64,000 nucleotides of DNA from Corynebacterium sp. NML130628 (GTDB taxonomy: Bacteria > Actinomycetota > Actinomycetes > Mycobacteriales > Mycobacteriaceae). Of this stretch, positions 35,319-45,699 are shown in pieces. The translations under genes and the position numbers were made by a program. Each line of letters opens with the position of its first letter. The first letter of the stretch is position 1. Below the pieces are notes generated by a model. The model did no database searches, was not told the DNA's origin, and saw nothing but the letters and a program-made list of their open reading frames with translations. The stretch lies in assembly GCF_001875665.1 (NCBI RefSeq), contig NZ_MLAL01000028.1:1-64000 (forward strand), given 5' to 3'.

Positions 35319-36884
35319 CTACTGCCCCGCCCCCACGATGCGCATCCACGCTTCACCGCCTTGCCAGCTACGCATGTCAAACGCCTCCCATGCCCGGCGC
35401 TGGTTTCGCTTCGGGTCAAACACAATCGACGGATGCTCATTAATGACCGCAGTCGCACGCCCAGGGTGGTCGTCGCCACGGAAATCGTAACGAGGCCAGT
35501 TTGGCCCTGGCGCTCCGGTATGGAAGAACGATCCCCAGTTGCGTTGCATCACCTCGACTACCGCCTCAAACGCCACGGTGGAGCCGAAACGGTCAATCTT
35601 CGAAGATCGCGTGCCCTCCCTATCGCCGAACACCGCCATGAGGTCCGCTGTATGTATGGCGCCGAGCCCGAGCCGCCGCATCGTCGCCGAGGCATATTCG
35701 AAGCGATACATCCACGTCGGAGCTACCTTGCGGTGCTCCCCTGCTGCAATCACCGATGGTCCCCAAAACACAGCATCAGCGAGGAACTCAGCGAAGTCCG
35801 TGCGCTGGCTGACGTCGCTGTACGCCTGGATTACCGCTGTCGCGTTCTGCGCGTCGTACGCTTCCAGCAGACGTCGCGCAGCGCGCTGCCGCGCTTTCGT
35901 TCGCTGGTACAACGCTTTAGCGAAGCTGGCTTCGTCGGCATTCGTGCCAATAATGAGTGGCACCGCCGCCTGCTTTCCTGCCCGGAATATATCTAGCGGA
36001 TGTGCGGGCAGGGTCGTGCCGTCAACTGTCGGCATGAAGCTTAAGTTCAGCTCGCGCAGCTCACGGCTGGTCAGCAGCATCGATTGCCCCACCTGAACTA
36101 GCTCTTTGGCGGATACCTCCCGAAGGTGCTCGAGGGTGGACAGCCGCGACAGTCCCATGCCATCCAACAGTGTCAACGTCCACATCGCAGCCTGTGCTTT
36201 TGTGTGCACGGACGAAAGCGGAGTGGACTGAGCGATCGCTCGATGGAACAACCCGCGGGCCGGCGGTGCACACATCATGTGGATCACGGATGCAGCACCA
36301 GCTGACTCGCCCATAATGGTCACGTTGTTCGGATCGCCACCGAATCCCGCGATGTTCTCCTGGACCCACTGCAGCGCAAGAATCTGGTCCAAAATCGCGG
36401 GGTTGGCAACGCAGTCCTCACCGATGCTGCGCAGATCCAAGTACCCAAGCACGCCGAGACGAAAGTTGAGCGATACATAAACAATGTCGGTGGCGTTGGC
36501 CAGAAAGTGGCCCTGGAGCACCTTTTCGTGGCTGGACCCGCTCACGAATGAACCACCGTGAAAGTAGACCACGACGGGGAGTACATCGTCCGTATCTGGA
36601 CGCACGATGTCCGCGTGCAAACAGTCCTCGGTACCGATCACGGTGTCTTTCCACCCGAAGCTTGTCTGCATAGCTGGCGGACGGTAATTGGTCGTGGAAA
36701 GCACACCCGCCCACGAAGGCGCAGGACGTGGAGCACGGAATCGATTCTCGCCACTCGTGTCGGCCCCGTAAGGCACTCCTCGCCAAGTACGGACCCCGGT
36801 TTGTGGGTCGATAGTGCCAGCAACGATCCCCGACGTCGTCTGCACCCGAAGGCGTTCCTGTGGATGACGGCTGGTGACATGCAT
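35319..36884 (-). CDS. Type B carboxylesterase/lipase
   Basis: This 521-residue alpha/beta-hydrolase has the type B carboxylesterase layout. RGVPYGADTSGENRFRAPRP comes first, the oxyanion motif YFHGGSFVSGSS next, EDCLHADIVRP follows, and the nucleophile Ser sits in GESAGAAS. It hydrolyses carboxylic esters of unknown origin. No signal peptide is seen, so it is probably cytoplasmic. TAGGCT lies 6 nt upstream of the ATG. Confidence 0.9.
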   Translation of the reverse strand: MHVTSRHPQERLRVQTTSGIVAGTIDPQTGVRTWRGVPYGADTSGENRFRAPRPAPSWAGVLSTTNYRPPAMQTSFGWKDTVIGTEDCLHADIVRPDTDDVLPVVVYFHGGSFVSGSSHEKVLQGHFLANATDIVYVSLNFRLGVLGYLDLRSIGEDCVANPAILDQILALQWVQENIAGFGGDPNNVTIMGESAGAASVIHMMCAPPARGLFHRAIAQSTPLSSVHTKAQAAMWTLTLLDGMGLSRLSTLEHLREVSAKELVQVGQSMLLTSRELRELNLSFMPTVDGTTLPAHPLDIFRAGKQAAVPLIIGTNADEASFAKALYQRTKARQRAARRLLEAYDAQNATAVIQAYSDVSQRTDFAEFLADAVFWGPSVIAAGEHRKVAPTWMYRFEYASATMRRLGLGAIHTADLMAVFGDREGTRSSKIDRFGSTVAFEAVVEVMQRNWGSFFHTGAPGPNWPRYDFRGDDHPGRATAVINEHPSIVFDPKRNQRRAWEAFDMRSWQGGEAWMRIVGAGQ

Positions 36885-36890
36885 GCCTTT

Positions 36891-36896
36891 AGCCTA
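36891..36896 (-). promoter_or_regulatory. -10 box TAGGCT for leaderless carboxylesterase
   Basis: On the minus strand TAGGCT is followed by 6 nt and the ATG at 36884; no ribosome-binding site is present. Confidence 0.4.
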
Positions 36897-36980
36897 GCCC
36901 GCAATGCTGCCCATTCTCGTGGAACTTCCTAAGACGAGTACGATGAACGCCCGTACCATTAAATAAAAGGAGAACACCAC

Positions 36981-37904
36981 ATGTTAGAAAAGTTCCGCAA
37001 AGACAACGGCAAAGACGAAGTCAACGACGCCGACGAAGTCGTCGAGATTATTGAGGACGCCCGCGCTGAGAATATGGGGTCCCTCGAAGAGGAAGCCGGA
37101 CCAGCGGGTCGAGCGTTCATCGCTGCGGTAGATAAAGCCGTAGACCTGCAATCGGGCGCCATTCGGGCGTATGTTCACTGGCTTCGCCGCCAGGAGCCCG
37201 AGCAAAGCCCTGCGGAGATCCAGCACACAATGGATAAGCACTTTAAGAACGCGGTCTCTGCAACCGGCGCCAGCGTCGGTGCTGCGGCAGCAGTCCCCGG
37301 TGTCGGTCTCATCACCGGAGCTGCAGCTGTTGCCGGCGAATCGGTTGTTTTCTTGGATCTTGCCGCGTTTTACACGCTCGCCTCGATGTATCTTCGCGAC
37401 GTCGATATTGATGACAAGGTACGGCGACGCACCGGCGTGCTTACTGTATTGATGGGCGCCCAAGGCGTTGCGATAGTAGACACGCTGCTTGGTGCCGATC
37501 GGGCGCGACCGAGGGACCTGGCGTCGAAAAATGTGCTCACCCGTTTCGCTGGCCCTGGCCTTGCCGAAGCCAATGGAATCCTTTCGCGCGTGGCAATGAA
37601 GTCGTTTACGAAGCGGTTCCGCCGTGCCTGGATTGGCAAGATGCTCCCCCTCGGACTTGGAGCGATCGCGGGTACCGCGGCGAATCGGAAGCTTGCGGAC
37701 CACCTCATGGACAATATCGCCGTCGCACTCGGCACCCCTCCTGCGAACTTCCTGAGCCCACTTCCGGAGAAACCGGAAAAGGAAGAAGCCGGATTGAGTG
37801 CGAACCCAAAGAACCTGCTCCGCTGGGTCCTCCAGCTCTTCGGCGACGATGACAAAATCGCCGATGCGCGCGAGGCCGAGGCCCCGCAAGAAATTACGAG
37901 GTAG
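36981..37904 (+). CDS. Hypothetical membrane-associated protein (possibly EcsC-like)
   Basis: This 307-residue protein has an acidic N-terminus (about 1-45) and a Gly/Ala-rich hydrophobic region, ASVGAAAAVPGVGLITGAAA, at about residues 93-112. DLAAFYTLASMYL and GVLTVLMGAQGVAIVD follow, with a basic segment around 205-220 and a hydrophilic tail. The Gly-rich hydrophobic block followed by an RRRTGVL turn recalls EcsC-family proteins, but the match is loose. AAAGGAG lies upstream of the ATG. It is divergent from the carboxylesterase. Confidence 0.62.
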   Translation: MLEKFRKDNGKDEVNDADEVVEIIEDARAENMGSLEEEAGPAGRAFIAAVDKAVDLQSGAIRAYVHWLRRQEPEQSPAEIQHTMDKHFKNAVSATGASVGAAAAVPGVGLITGAAAVAGESVVFLDLAAFYTLASMYLRDVDIDDKVRRRTGVLTVLMGAQGVAIVDTLLGADRARPRDLASKNVLTRFAGPGLAEANGILSRVAMKSFTKRFRRAWIGKMLPLGLGAIAGTAANRKLADHLMDNIAVALGTPPANFLSPLPEKPEKEEAGLSANPKNLLRWVLQLFGDDDKIADAREAEAPQEITR

Positions 37905-38502
37905 CCTGGCGCGCATAGTTCGTCTCGCCTCCCCCATAACCGTGGTGGGAGGCAACACGCTTCCAACCTTTGCCTACCCCCGGTAGCACCTCTGCTTTAG
38001 TTGGAGAGCTACATCTCCAACTCCCCGCTCTCACTGACCCCAGGTACGAAAATCGGTCGGCACAATCGTCGGTCGTTCTGTCGCCGTAACGAGGCTGCCA
38101 AGGCGACCCCAAGCGGACACTTCCCGACAACTGCCACCACGAATGCTTCTCGACGCCCACTTCGCGCCCCACGCTGGACCACCCCTAGGCCTATGCCTCA
38201 TTCGCAGCGCCGCAACAGTCTCACCCGCCCCCGACAGTGAGACGAGCAGCCCGCCTCTTCCAACACCGAATACCTTTCAAGTACTTGTTCGCGATTGAGG
38301 ACGTATCATTGATGACGGTTCTCATGAGACCCTTCTCACTCAAAACGGAAGATATGCCCATTTGTGACTTATCAACCGCTAAAGGGGGTAGATCTCACAC
38401 GTACGAGGGCTTTTCGGGAGTAAAGGTAGCACTACCTAATCCCAGACAATTAAAGTCGATGAAAAGTTACATACAACCCAAGAAGAGAGGCGAGCACCTG
38501 CC
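37905..38502. other. 598-bp non-coding region upstream of odhA/kgd
   Basis: No convincing gene is seen. Three perfect dyads are present: GCCTCCC/GGGAGGC (37927-37953), AGTTGGAGA/TCTCCAACT (37999-38022, 6-nt loop) and GTCTCAC/GTGAGAC (38218-38243). None is followed by a clear T-run on the plus strand. The first may still terminate the upstream gene. The last 150 bp are AT-richer and should contain the odhA promoter. Such length before a central-metabolism gene fits complex regulation. Confidence 0.6.
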
Positions 38503-41500
38503 GTGAGCAGCGAAGATACGTTCGGCCAGAACGACTGGCTGGTTGAGGAGATGTTCCAGCAGTACAAACAGGATCCCAACTCCGTTGATCCGGAGTGGCG
38601 TGATCTTTTCGAGAAGAAGGGCACCCCGTCGGCGGCAGCAAACACCTCTGCGCCAAAGCGTTCCTCGAAGACTGCATCGACCGTTGCCAGCTCGACGAGC
38701 GCTCCTACCCAGGACGGCCGCACAACCCAGGTCGACCGTGCAGCAGAAAAGGCAGCACCGAAACGCGCGAAGAAGCCGACCGCTTCCCCATTAGACAAAC
38801 TTGACAGCGTGAAGGTTACCCCTGGCGAGGAACAGCTCAAGGGTGCATTCCGCGCTATCGCGAAGAACATGAACGAATCGCTTGAGGTTCCGACTGCCAC
38901 CACAGTGCGTGACATGCCGGTCAAGCTCATGTTTGAAAACCGCACGCTGATTAATGAACACCTCCAGCGCACTCGCGGTGGCAAGGTTTCGTTTACCCAC
39001 ATCCTCGGCTATGCCATTATTCAGTCCACCAAGCTGCACCCGGACATGAACAAGAGCTACAAGGAGGACGGCAAGAAGTCCTTCGCGGTGCAACCCGAGC
39101 ACATTAACCTTGGTCTAGCGATTGACCTGCCCCAGAAAGACGGGTCCCGCTCACTGGTTGTGGCAGCGATTAAGGAGTGCGAGAATAAGTCTTTCGCCGA
39201 GTTCGTCGCAAGCTACGAAGATATTGTTCGTCGCGCTCGCGACGGCAAGCTCACGATGGATGACTTCTCCGGTGTAACTATCCAGCTGACCAACCCAGGC
39301 GGCATTGGTACCCGCCACTCGATTCCGCGCCTGACCAAGGGGCAAGGCACCATCGTCGGCGTTGGTGCGATGGATTACCCGGCGGAGTTCGCCGGTGCCA
39401 GCGAGGATCGTTTGGCAGAGCTGGGCGTCGGCAAGCTTGTGACGCTCACTTCGACGTACGATCACCGTGTTATCCAGGGTGCAGAGTCCGGCGAGTTCCT
39501 CCGCGACATTTCGCAGCTGCTCGTCGATGACAAATTCTGGGACTCTATCTTTGAGTCCCTCGAGATCCCGTTCCACCCAATGCGTTGGGCGAAGGATCTG
39601 CCAAACTCCGGCGTCAACAAGGACACTCGCGTCATGCAGCTCATCGAGGCATACCGCTCGCGTGGACACCTCATTGCTGACACGAACCCGCTTCGCTGGC
39701 GCCAGCCTGGCCTGCAGCAGCCAGATTCCCGCGACCTACTGATGGAAACCCATGGCCTCACGCTGTGGGACCTCGACCGCACCTTCCACGTTGGCGGATT
39801 CGGCGGCAAGGAAACCATGACGCTGCGTGAGGTACTCAGCCGCCTACGCGCCGCATACACCTTGCATGTTGGTGCCGAATACACCCATATTCTCGACCGC
39901 GACGAGCGCGAGTGGCTCCTCGAGCGCATCGAAACTGGCATGCCGAAGCCCACAAACCCTGAGCAGAAGTACATCCTGCAGAAGCTCAACGCCGCCGAGG
40001 CGTTTGAAAACTTCCTGCAGACGAAGTACCTCGGCCAGAAGCGTTTCTCCCTCGAGGGCGCAGAAACCCTCATCCCGCTGATGGACGCAGTAATCGATAC
40101 TGCCGCGGGCCAGGGGCTCGACGAAGCTGTCATCGGTATGCCGCACCGTGGCCGCCTGAACGTGCTGTTCAATATCGTTGGCAAGCCTGTTGCCACCATC
40201 TTCAACGAGTTCGAAGGCAATATGCAGTCAGCGCAGCAGGGTGGCTCCGGTGACGTGAAGTACCACCTCGGCTTCGAAGGTAAGCACATCCAGATGTTCG
40301 GCGACGGCGAGATCAAGGTGTCGCTGGCAGCCAATCCATCGCACCTCGAGGCTGTTGACCCGGTGCTCGTCGGTATCGCCCGCGCGAAGGCCGACACCCT
40401 GCGTGAAAACGGTGTCCGTGACGACAACCCTGTGGTTCCAATCATGCTGCACGGCGACGCCGCTTTTGCTGGCCTCGGCATTGTGCAGGAGACACTGAAC
40501 CTGTCCCGTCTGCCGGGCTACTCCGTCGGTGGCACCATCCATATCGTGGTCAACAACCAGATTGGCTTCACCACTACGCCAGACTCGGGCCGTTCTTCCT
40601 ACTACGCCACCGATCTGGCAAAGGGCTTCAACTGCCCGGTGTTCCACGTCAACGGCGACGATCCTGAGGCAGCTGCGTGGGTTGCTCAGCTGGCGACCGA
40701 ATACCGACGCGCATTCGGCAAGGACGTCTTCATCGACCTCATCTGCTACCGCCTGCGTGGCCACAATGAGGCTGACGACCCAACCGTGACGCAGCCGGTG
40801 ATGTATGACCGCATTCACTCCCACGACTCGGTGCGTACCCGCTACACCAAGGACCTCATCGGCCGTGGCGACATCACGGACGAAGAAGCCAAGATCGCTG
40901 CGCAAGACTTCCATGACCAGCTCGATGCCGTCTTCTCTGACGTCAAATCTGCGGAGGGCAAGCCAAGCGACCAGACGGGTATCACGCACTCGCAGGAGCT
41001 CACCCGCGGCCTGGATACCTCGATCAGCGAGGAAACGTTCAAGCGCCTCGCGGATGCGTACGGCAAACTGCCTGAGTCGTTTGAGCCGAATAAGCGCCTC
41101 AACAACGTGATCAAGAAGCGAGGCGGTTCCTTCGACGACGGCAACATTGACTGGGGCTGGGGCGAGCTGCTTGCTTTCGGTTCCCTTGCAGAGCAGGGCA
41201 AGTTTGTCCGCCTCGCTGGTGAGGACTCGCAGCGCGGTACGTTCACGCAGCGCCACGCGGTGCTCTACGATCCGAACAACGGAACTCCGTACAACCCGCT
41301 CGACGCGAACGCGGATGCGCAGGGCAATGGTGGCCGCTTCGAGGTGTTCAACTCCGCACTGACCGAGTACGCAGGTATGGGCTTCGAGTACGGCTACACC
41401 CTTGGTAACAAGGACGCAGTCGTCGCATGGGAGGCGCAGTTCGGCGACTTCGCGAACGGTGCCCAGACCATCATCGACGAGTACCTGTCCTCGAGTGAGA

Positions 41501-42216
41501 CCAAGTGGGGCGAGCTTTCCAGCATGATTGCCCTGCTCCCTCACGGCTACGAAGGCCAGGGCCCAGACCACTCCTCTGCTCGCATCGAGCGCTTCCTCCA
41601 GCTTGTTGCTGAAGGCTCGATGACGATTGCTCAGCCGACCACGCCTGCGAACCACTTCCACCTGCTGCGCCGTCAGGCACTCGGCGAGATGAAACGTCCG
41701 CTCGTTGTCTTCACTCCGAAGTCGATGCTGCGCAACAAGGCCGCGGTCTCGCAGCCTGCGGACTTCATCGAGGTGGACAAGTTCCAGTCAGTTATCGACG
41801 ACCCGGCATTCGTTCAGCGCGGCAACGTCAAGGTTGACGGCGCGGATCATGACAAGGTCACCACGATCCTGCTGTGCTCCGGCAAGATTTACTACGAGCT
41901 GGAGAAGCGTCGTAAGAAGGATAAGCGCGACGACGTCGCCATCATCCGTATCGAGATGCTGCACCCAATCCCGTTCAACCGTATCCGGGACGCGTTCGAG
42001 AATTACCCGAACGTGAAGGAGATCCGCTGGGTTCAGGACGAGCCAGCAAACCAGGGCGCATGGCCGTTCTACAACGAGCACCTGCGCACGCTGATCCCTG
42101 AAATGCCTGAGATGGTCCGCGTCTCTCGCCGTGCGCAGTCCACCACTGCGACCGGTGTGGCGAAGGTGCATCAGGAAGAGGAGAAGGCTCTGCTGGATGC
42201 GGCGTTCGCTCAGTAG
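38503..42216 (+). CDS. odhA: Multifunctional 2-oxoglutarate dehydrogenase (E1 with E2-like acyltransferase domain)
   Basis: This 1237-residue enzyme of the actinobacterial OdhA/Kgd type decarboxylates 2-oxoglutarate in the citric acid cycle. The short N-terminal segment ([20 protein letters not shown]) is followed by an Ala/Pro/Lys-rich linker (about 45-100). An E2-like acyltransferase domain with the DHRVIQG active-site motif comes next. A thiamine-diphosphate E1 domain with [23 protein letters not shown] and [12 protein letters not shown] follows. In relatives the complex is inhibited by the FHA protein OdhI/GarA. The GTG at 38503 is preceded by AGAGAGG at 12 nt. A strong terminator follows. 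Confidence 0.97.
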   Translation: MSSEDTFGQNDWLVEEMFQQYKQDPNSVDPEWRDLFEKKGTPSAAANTSAPKRSSKTASTVASSTSAPTQDGRTTQVDRAAEKAAPKRAKKPTASPLDKLDSVKVTPGEEQLKGAFRAIAKNMNESLEVPTATTVRDMPVKLMFENRTLINEHLQRTRGGKVSFTHILGYAIIQSTKLHPDMNKSYKEDGKKSFAVQPEHINLGLAIDLPQKDGSRSLVVAAIKECENKSFAEFVASYEDIVRRARDGKLTMDDFSGVTIQLTNPGGIGTRHSIPRLTKGQGTIVGVGAMDYPAEFAGASEDRLAELGVGKLVTLTSTYDHRVIQGAESGEFLRDISQLLVDDKFWDSIFESLEIPFHPMRWAKDLPNSGVNKDTRVMQLIEAYRSRGHLIADTNPLRWRQPGLQQPDSRDLLMETHGLTLWDLDRTFHVGGFGGKETMTLREVLSRLRAAYTLHVGAEYTHILDRDEREWLLERIETGMPKPTNPEQKYILQKLNAAEAFENFLQTKYLGQKRFSLEGAETLIPLMDAVIDTAAGQGLDEAVIGMPHRGRLNVLFNIVGKPVATIFNEFEGNMQSAQQGGSGDVKYHLGFEGKHIQMFGDGEIKVSLAANPSHLEAVDPVLVGIARAKADTLRENGVRDDNPVVPIMLHGDAAFAGLGIVQETLNLSRLPGYSVGGTIHIVVNNQIGFTTTPDSGRSSYYATDLAKGFNCPVFHVNGDDPEAAAWVAQLATEYRRAFGKDVFIDLICYRLRGHNEADDPTVTQPVMYDRIHSHDSVRTRYTKDLIGRGDITDEEAKIAAQDFHDQLDAVFSDVKSAEGKPSDQTGITHSQELTRGLDTSISEETFKRLADAYGKLPESFEPNKRLNNVIKKRGGSFDDGNIDWGWGELLAFGSLAEQGKFVRLAGEDSQRGTFTQRHAVLYDPNNGTPYNPLDANADAQGNGGRFEVFNSALTEYAGMGFEYGYTLGNKDAVVAWEAQFGDFANGAQTIIDEYLSSSETKWGELSSMIALLPHGYEGQGPDHSSARIERFLQLVAEGSMTIAQPTTPANHFHLLRRQALGEMKRPLVVFTPKSMLRNKAAVSQPADFIEVDKFQSVIDDPAFVQRGNVKVDGADHDKVTTILLCSGKIYYELEKRRKKDKRDDVAIIRIEMLHPIPFNRIRDAFENYPNVKEIRWVQDEPANQGAWPFYNEHLRTLIPEMPEMVRVSRRAQSTTATGVAKVHQEEEKALLDAAFAQ

Positions 42217-42234
42217 TTAGCGTTACTCACAACA

Positions 42235-42273
42235 GTGCCCCAACCGTTCACCGCGGTTGGGGCACTTCGCTTT
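42235..42273 (+). terminator. Intrinsic terminator after odhA
   Basis: GTGCCCCAACC (42235-42245) pairs perfectly with GGTTGGGGCAC (42255-42265), followed by a T-rich stretch. It lies between odhA and the convergent lipoprotein gene. Confidence 0.88.
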
Positions 42274-42315
42274 GTTACACAGGCGGGGCTGGCTCCATCT
42301 GAGGTTGGCTAGGGG

Positions 42316-43059
42316 CTAGGGGGTGGCCGTCGGCTCTGCTTCCCCACCGTTCGCGTCTGGGTTCTCAACGTTGATGCTTGCGTACTCACGTAGCCAGTCC
42401 GCAGTTACGAAACGTGGCTGCTTACCTTGTGCCACTTCTTCGCTCATCTCTTCCAGCTGGACAGTGCTGAGCACACGCGTCATCGCGTTGATACGCCTGA
42501 CTTCTTTGCGAGTGAACTTGGACTTGTAGAAGAGCGGAATGACGCTATTGGGAAGGTGTTCGAGCTCCACCTGCGATGCACATCCCTGTGCTGGTGAGGG
42601 GTCTACGGTTTGAATGTTGCCGGGTAGCGCTCCAGCGAGCCGATCAAACGTCACTTCTGATGGGTCTTCGCCATCGAGACGATCGTGCGCAATGTCGCTG
42701 TCGAGCGCCTTCGCCCCGCGCGAATCTAGAGACTGCAACAGGACGCCTGAGCAGGCCACCACCAGATCAACGTCCTCTTCTTGCAGCAGTTCAGCCGCAT
42801 TTCGGGAATACACATCATTCAACGGAACAACTCCAGCCGAGTGCCCCATTGCCTTGATGATTTCGTAGTAGATCTCCCCCAGCACTACTTGTTCAGGCTC
42901 TGAGGTATCAATCCCAATCTTGACGATGCTGCCACGCGATTCACCGTTGACAAACTTTATTGGTGAATCTGAATCATCGGCGCAACCAGTCAATCCGCCT
43001 ACAAGGCTCGTTGCCAACACTGCTGCGATCAGCGTGCGGCTAGGACGCAGGGATACCAT
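42316..43059 (-). CDS. Lipoprotein, periplasmic-binding-like
   Basis: This 247-residue protein has a lipoprotein signal: a basic start, a hydrophobic stretch and lipobox LTGC (Cys at about residue 26). The mature part begins with charged residues and has VKIGIDTSEPEQVVLGEIYY. That resembles the first strand-helix of glycine-betaine/osmoprotectant-type binding proteins. No transporter genes are adjacent, so it may be an orphan binding protein. The ATG at 43059 is preferred to the GTG at 43065 because AGAAGG lies 7 nt upstream. It overlaps the next gene by 20 bases, apparently because that gene has lost its normal stop. Confidence 0.78.
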   Translation of the reverse strand: MVSLRPSRTLIAAVLATSLVGGLTGCADDSDSPIKFVNGESRGSIVKIGIDTSEPEQVVLGEIYYEIIKAMGHSAGVVPLNDVYSRNAAELLQEEDVDLVVACSGVLLQSLDSRGAKALDSDIAHDRLDGEDPSEVTFDRLAGALPGNIQTVDPSPAQGCASQVELEHLPNSVIPLFYKSKFTRKEVRRINAMTRVLSTVQLEEMSEEVAQGKQPRFVTADWLREYASINVENPDANGGEAEPTATP

Positions 43060-43666
43060 AAACACCTTCTTCGTAGTGCGCTCGATTGAGCCCAGGAAAC
43101 AGAGCTAGTTTAGCGCGGAGCGTCGCCGTTGGTTGCGCTACCGTTGGTTGCGTCGTCGTTCTCAGTACCCGTTGGTCGCACCGCACCGCTTTGGGGCGCA
43201 TCGCGGCGATCATATCTCTGGCCCGCCGTGCCGAGTCGGGCGCGCACAAGACATCGTAGCGGCGCGCAACGATGCTAGTCGCAGAAGCGAAGTCGCGCTT
43301 TCCTCCCGTAAAGGCGTAGGCAATGGCCGCGAAGATTGCGCCGAACACACCGCCCATTGCTACGCAAGAGACGAAGATACCCCAGCCGCCTTCTTCTGCG
43401 AACAGGGAGAATATGATGCCGATAAACGTACCCATCCACAGGCCAGACAGGGCACCTCCCCCGAGAACCTTGCCCCAGGTGAGCCTGCCAGTGATGCTTT
43501 CAACCTGCATTAAGTCCACGCCGACGATCGTAAGCTTTTCTACCGGGAACTCTTTGTCTGACAGTGTGTCAACTGCCTCTTGCGCCTCTTGGTAGGTCGT
43601 GAAGCTTCCCACTGGCCACCCCGTTGGTACTTCTCGTGCTACCAGTCTGTTGTTGACCTGGGCCAT
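43040..43666 (-). CDS. General stress protein 17M-like membrane protein, C-terminus frameshifted
   Basis: This 208-residue protein has the YflT/GSP17M opening PVGSFTTYQEAQEAVDTL and VEKLTIVGVDL. Two membrane helices follow (LSGLWMGTFIGIIFSLFA and IFVSCVAMGGVFGAIFAAIA). The C-terminus as written runs into the next gene. If one 5-bp unit of the ACCGC-ACCGC duplication at 43180-43189 is removed, the tail becomes VRPTGTENDDATNGSATNGD and stops at 43110. That is the more natural ending. AGGAGTGACG lies upstream of the ATG. Function is unknown. Confidence 0.8.
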   Translation of the reverse strand: MAQVNNRLVAREVPTGWPVGSFTTYQEAQEAVDTLSDKEFPVEKLTIVGVDLMQVESITGRLTWGKVLGGGALSGLWMGTFIGIIFSLFAEEGGWGIFVSCVAMGGVFGAIFAAIAYAFTGGKRDFASATSIVARRYDVLCAPDSARRARDMIAAMRPKAVRCDQRVLRTTTQPTVAQPTATLRAKLALFPGLNRAHYEEGVYGIPAS

Positions 43667-43710
43667 GTCTCGTCACTCCTCTGCTCGTATGATCATCCAG
43701 CTTCTCTGAC

Positions 43711-43716
43711 TATACT
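43711..43716 (+). promoter_or_regulatory. -10 box TATACT for mrp
   Basis: TATACT lies 10 nt before the ATG at 43727; no ribosome-binding site is present, so the leader is at most a few bases. Confidence 0.5.
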
Positions 43717-43726
43717 GAAGCCCGTT

Positions 43727-44875
43727 ATGGCTAACGTAGAACTCATTTCAGAAGCACAAGTCCGCGATGCGCTCGCCCGCGTCGATGATCCCGAGATTGG
43801 CAAGCCCATCACCGAGCTCGGCATGGTCGAGTCCGTACGTATCGACGGCCCCAACGTCGCCGTCGGTATTTATCTCACCATCGCCGGTTGCCCAATGCGC
43901 GACACTATCGAAAACAACGTCCGTGCTGTCGTTGAGGAAATTGACGGCGTAGAAAATGTGACGGTCACGCTACACACCATGAGCGCGGAGCAGCGTCGCG
44001 AAATGGCATCGAAGCTGCGGGCCCAACAGCCCAGCCCAGACATTCCGTTCGCCGACCCGTCGTCGCGTACCCGTGTGTTCGCGGTGGCCTCGGGCAAGGG
44101 TGGCGTCGGCAAATCCTCGATGACAGTTAACCTGGCTACCGCGATGGCTGCGCAGGGCCTCAGCGTCGGAATTGTCGACGCCGACATCTATGGGCATTCC
44201 GTACCAGGTCTCCTCGGCTCCTCTGAAATGGGTCCGACCGTCGTGGAGGACATGATCATGCCGCCGATCGCACACGGCGTGCGGCACATCTCCGTCGGCC
44301 AGTTCGTGGAGGGCAACGCCCCTGTCGTATGGCGTGGCCCGATGCTGACCCGCGCTATTCAACAGTTCTTGTCCGACGTTTACTGGGGCGATCTCGACGT
44401 GCTCTTCCTCGATCTGCCACCGGGGACAGGTGACGTCGCGATCACGGTGGCGCAGCTCATCCCGAATGCCGAATTGCTCATCATCACCACACCGCAAGCT
44501 GCCGCAGCCGAGGTCGCTGAACGCGCCGGCACAATTTCGCAGCAGACAGAGCAGCGCATCGCCGGCGTGATTGAAAACATGGCTGGGATGGCCATGCCGG
44601 ATGGATCCGTCATGAATATTTTCGGTGAAGGCGGTGGCCAGCAGGTTGCCGAGCGCCTCACTGCGCTCACAGACAGCGATGTGCCGCTGCTCGGTTCTAT
44701 CCCGCTGGATCCGAAACTGCGTGAAAACGGCGACGCAGGAACACCAGTCGTCACCGCTGACCCGGATTCTCCTGCCGCAACTGCTCTCCAGGAGATCGTT
44801 GCTAAGTTGAAGATTCGCCGCGATTCTCTTGCCGGCAAGTCCCTCAATCTTGGTGTCAAGCACTCCGAGAACTAA
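43727..44875 (+). CDS. mrp: Mrp/NBP35-family iron-sulfur carrier ATPase
   Basis: This 382-residue protein has an N-terminal MIP18/DUF59 domain (VDDPEIGKPITELGMV, about 15-90). A deviant Walker A P-loop ATPase follows, with GKGGVGKSSMTVNLA and switch segments DADIYGHS and DLPPGTGD. Mrp proteins bind and transfer Fe-S clusters. The usual C-terminal CxxC of Mrp is not evident; the ENMAGMAM segment lacks the cysteines found in many homologues. It is a core actinobacterial gene placed beside tatB as in C. glutamicum. Confidence 0.92.
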   Translation: MANVELISEAQVRDALARVDDPEIGKPITELGMVESVRIDGPNVAVGIYLTIAGCPMRDTIENNVRAVVEEIDGVENVTVTLHTMSAEQRREMASKLRAQQPSPDIPFADPSSRTRVFAVASGKGGVGKSSMTVNLATAMAAQGLSVGIVDADIYGHSVPGLLGSSEMGPTVVEDMIMPPIAHGVRHISVGQFVEGNAPVVWRGPMLTRAIQQFLSDVYWGDLDVLFLDLPPGTGDVAITVAQLIPNAELLIITTPQAAAAEVAERAGTISQQTEQRIAGVIENMAGMAMPDGSVMNIFGEGGGQQVAERLTALTDSDVPLLGSIPLDPKLRENGDAGTPVVTADPDSPAATALQEIVAKLKIRRDSLAGKSLNLGVKHSEN

Positions 44876-44892
44876 CGAGGTGTAGCACCAAA

Positions 44893-45303
44893 CTAGGTAA
44901 CGTCAGCCCAGGAAAACCCACCACTGGGCTGGCCACCATCCTCCGGCCCTTTCTTCGAAGACGGCCGCGGTGGCTGTTGAGTCGGGGGTTCGTCGTCTTC
45001 CATCATCTTGCGAGGGTCGAAGCTTTCCAAGAACTCCTCGTCGTCCTCGAAGAATAGTTTCGCCATCGCGCGCTTCGGCCCCATGGATGCGTACTGCGAC
45101 ACGGTATCAAGCGGTTTGCGCAGCTCCTCAAACTCTTCGAGTTCCCCATTGAGCTCACGCTTCGCGTTATTAATTGCTTTGCGGGCGGCGTAAATAGCGG
45201 CCCGAACATCTTCAATAACGCTGGGGAGTCGCTCCGGTCCAATCACGATGAGGCCAATGATCAGGATGAAAAAGATTTCACCCCAGCCAATACTGGAAAA
45301 CAC
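44893..45303 (-). CDS. tatB: Twin-arginine translocase subunit TatB
   Basis: This 136-residue protein has the TatA/B fold: MFSSIGWGEIFFILIIGLIV, an IGPERLP hinge with conserved Pro, an amphipathic helix and a hydrophilic tail. The acidic/charged tail and position in the sigE cluster indicate TatB rather than TatA. It helps export folded proteins across the membrane. The start is GTG at 45303. It converges on mrp. Confidence 0.93.
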   Translation of the reverse strand: MFSSIGWGEIFFILIIGLIVIGPERLPSVIEDVRAAIYAARKAINNAKRELNGELEEFEELRKPLDTVSQYASMGPKRAMAKLFFEDDEEFLESFDPRKMMEDDEPPTQQPPRPSSKKGPEDGGQPSGGFSWADVT

Positions 45304-45313
45304 GGATCACATC

Positions 45314-45655
45314 CTACTCTCGGTGTCGCAGCGCTCGGAGCGTGGCATCAACAGCAGCGACAAGTGGGGACCGCTCCTTGTGGTGTCGTTCTTCATCGCA
45401 CGCCTCGGCAGATTGCATCTCGTGGCACAGTCCGCTGAGCTTGGCCACTAAAGAGTCGGGTGCTCGCAGGTCGTCGTTATTGCAGGCTTTCACACGTGCG
45501 GAGGCCCGTCGCTGCGCAAGGACGTCCTGGAAGCATTCCGGGCATTCCACCATGTGTTTCATGGCGCGACGGGCTGCAGCGCGTGAGAGCTCACCGTCTG
45601 CGAAAGCTGCGATCGCTTCGGGGTTCAAATGCTCAGTGGAACAAAACGCTCGCAC
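45314..45655 (-). CDS. cseE: Zinc-binding anti-sigma factor of SigE
   Basis: This 113-residue protein has an HMVECPEC motif (H-x3-C-x2-C) typical of ZAS anti-sigma factors, preceded by FADGELSRAAARRAMKH. It should bind and hold SigE in the cytoplasm until a redox or envelope signal. No membrane helix is present. The gene lies 44 bp after sigE in the same direction. RseA/CseE naming follows the C. glutamicum and M. tuberculosis arrangement. Confidence 0.9.
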   Translation of the reverse strand: MRAFCSTEHLNPEAIAAFADGELSRAAARRAMKHMVECPECFQDVLAQRRASARVKACNNDDLRAPDSLVAKLSGLCHEMQSAEACDEERHHKERSPLVAAVDATLRALRHRE

Positions 45656-45699
45656 GATAACGCTCCTTTCGCATCAATGGTCGGCCACTATCTCGCGCC

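Noticed and set aside
40228..41661. Long minus-strand reading frame of 477 codons inside odhA
   Set aside because: It lies wholly antisense to a well conserved enzyme gene, and its composition follows the codon bias of that gene.
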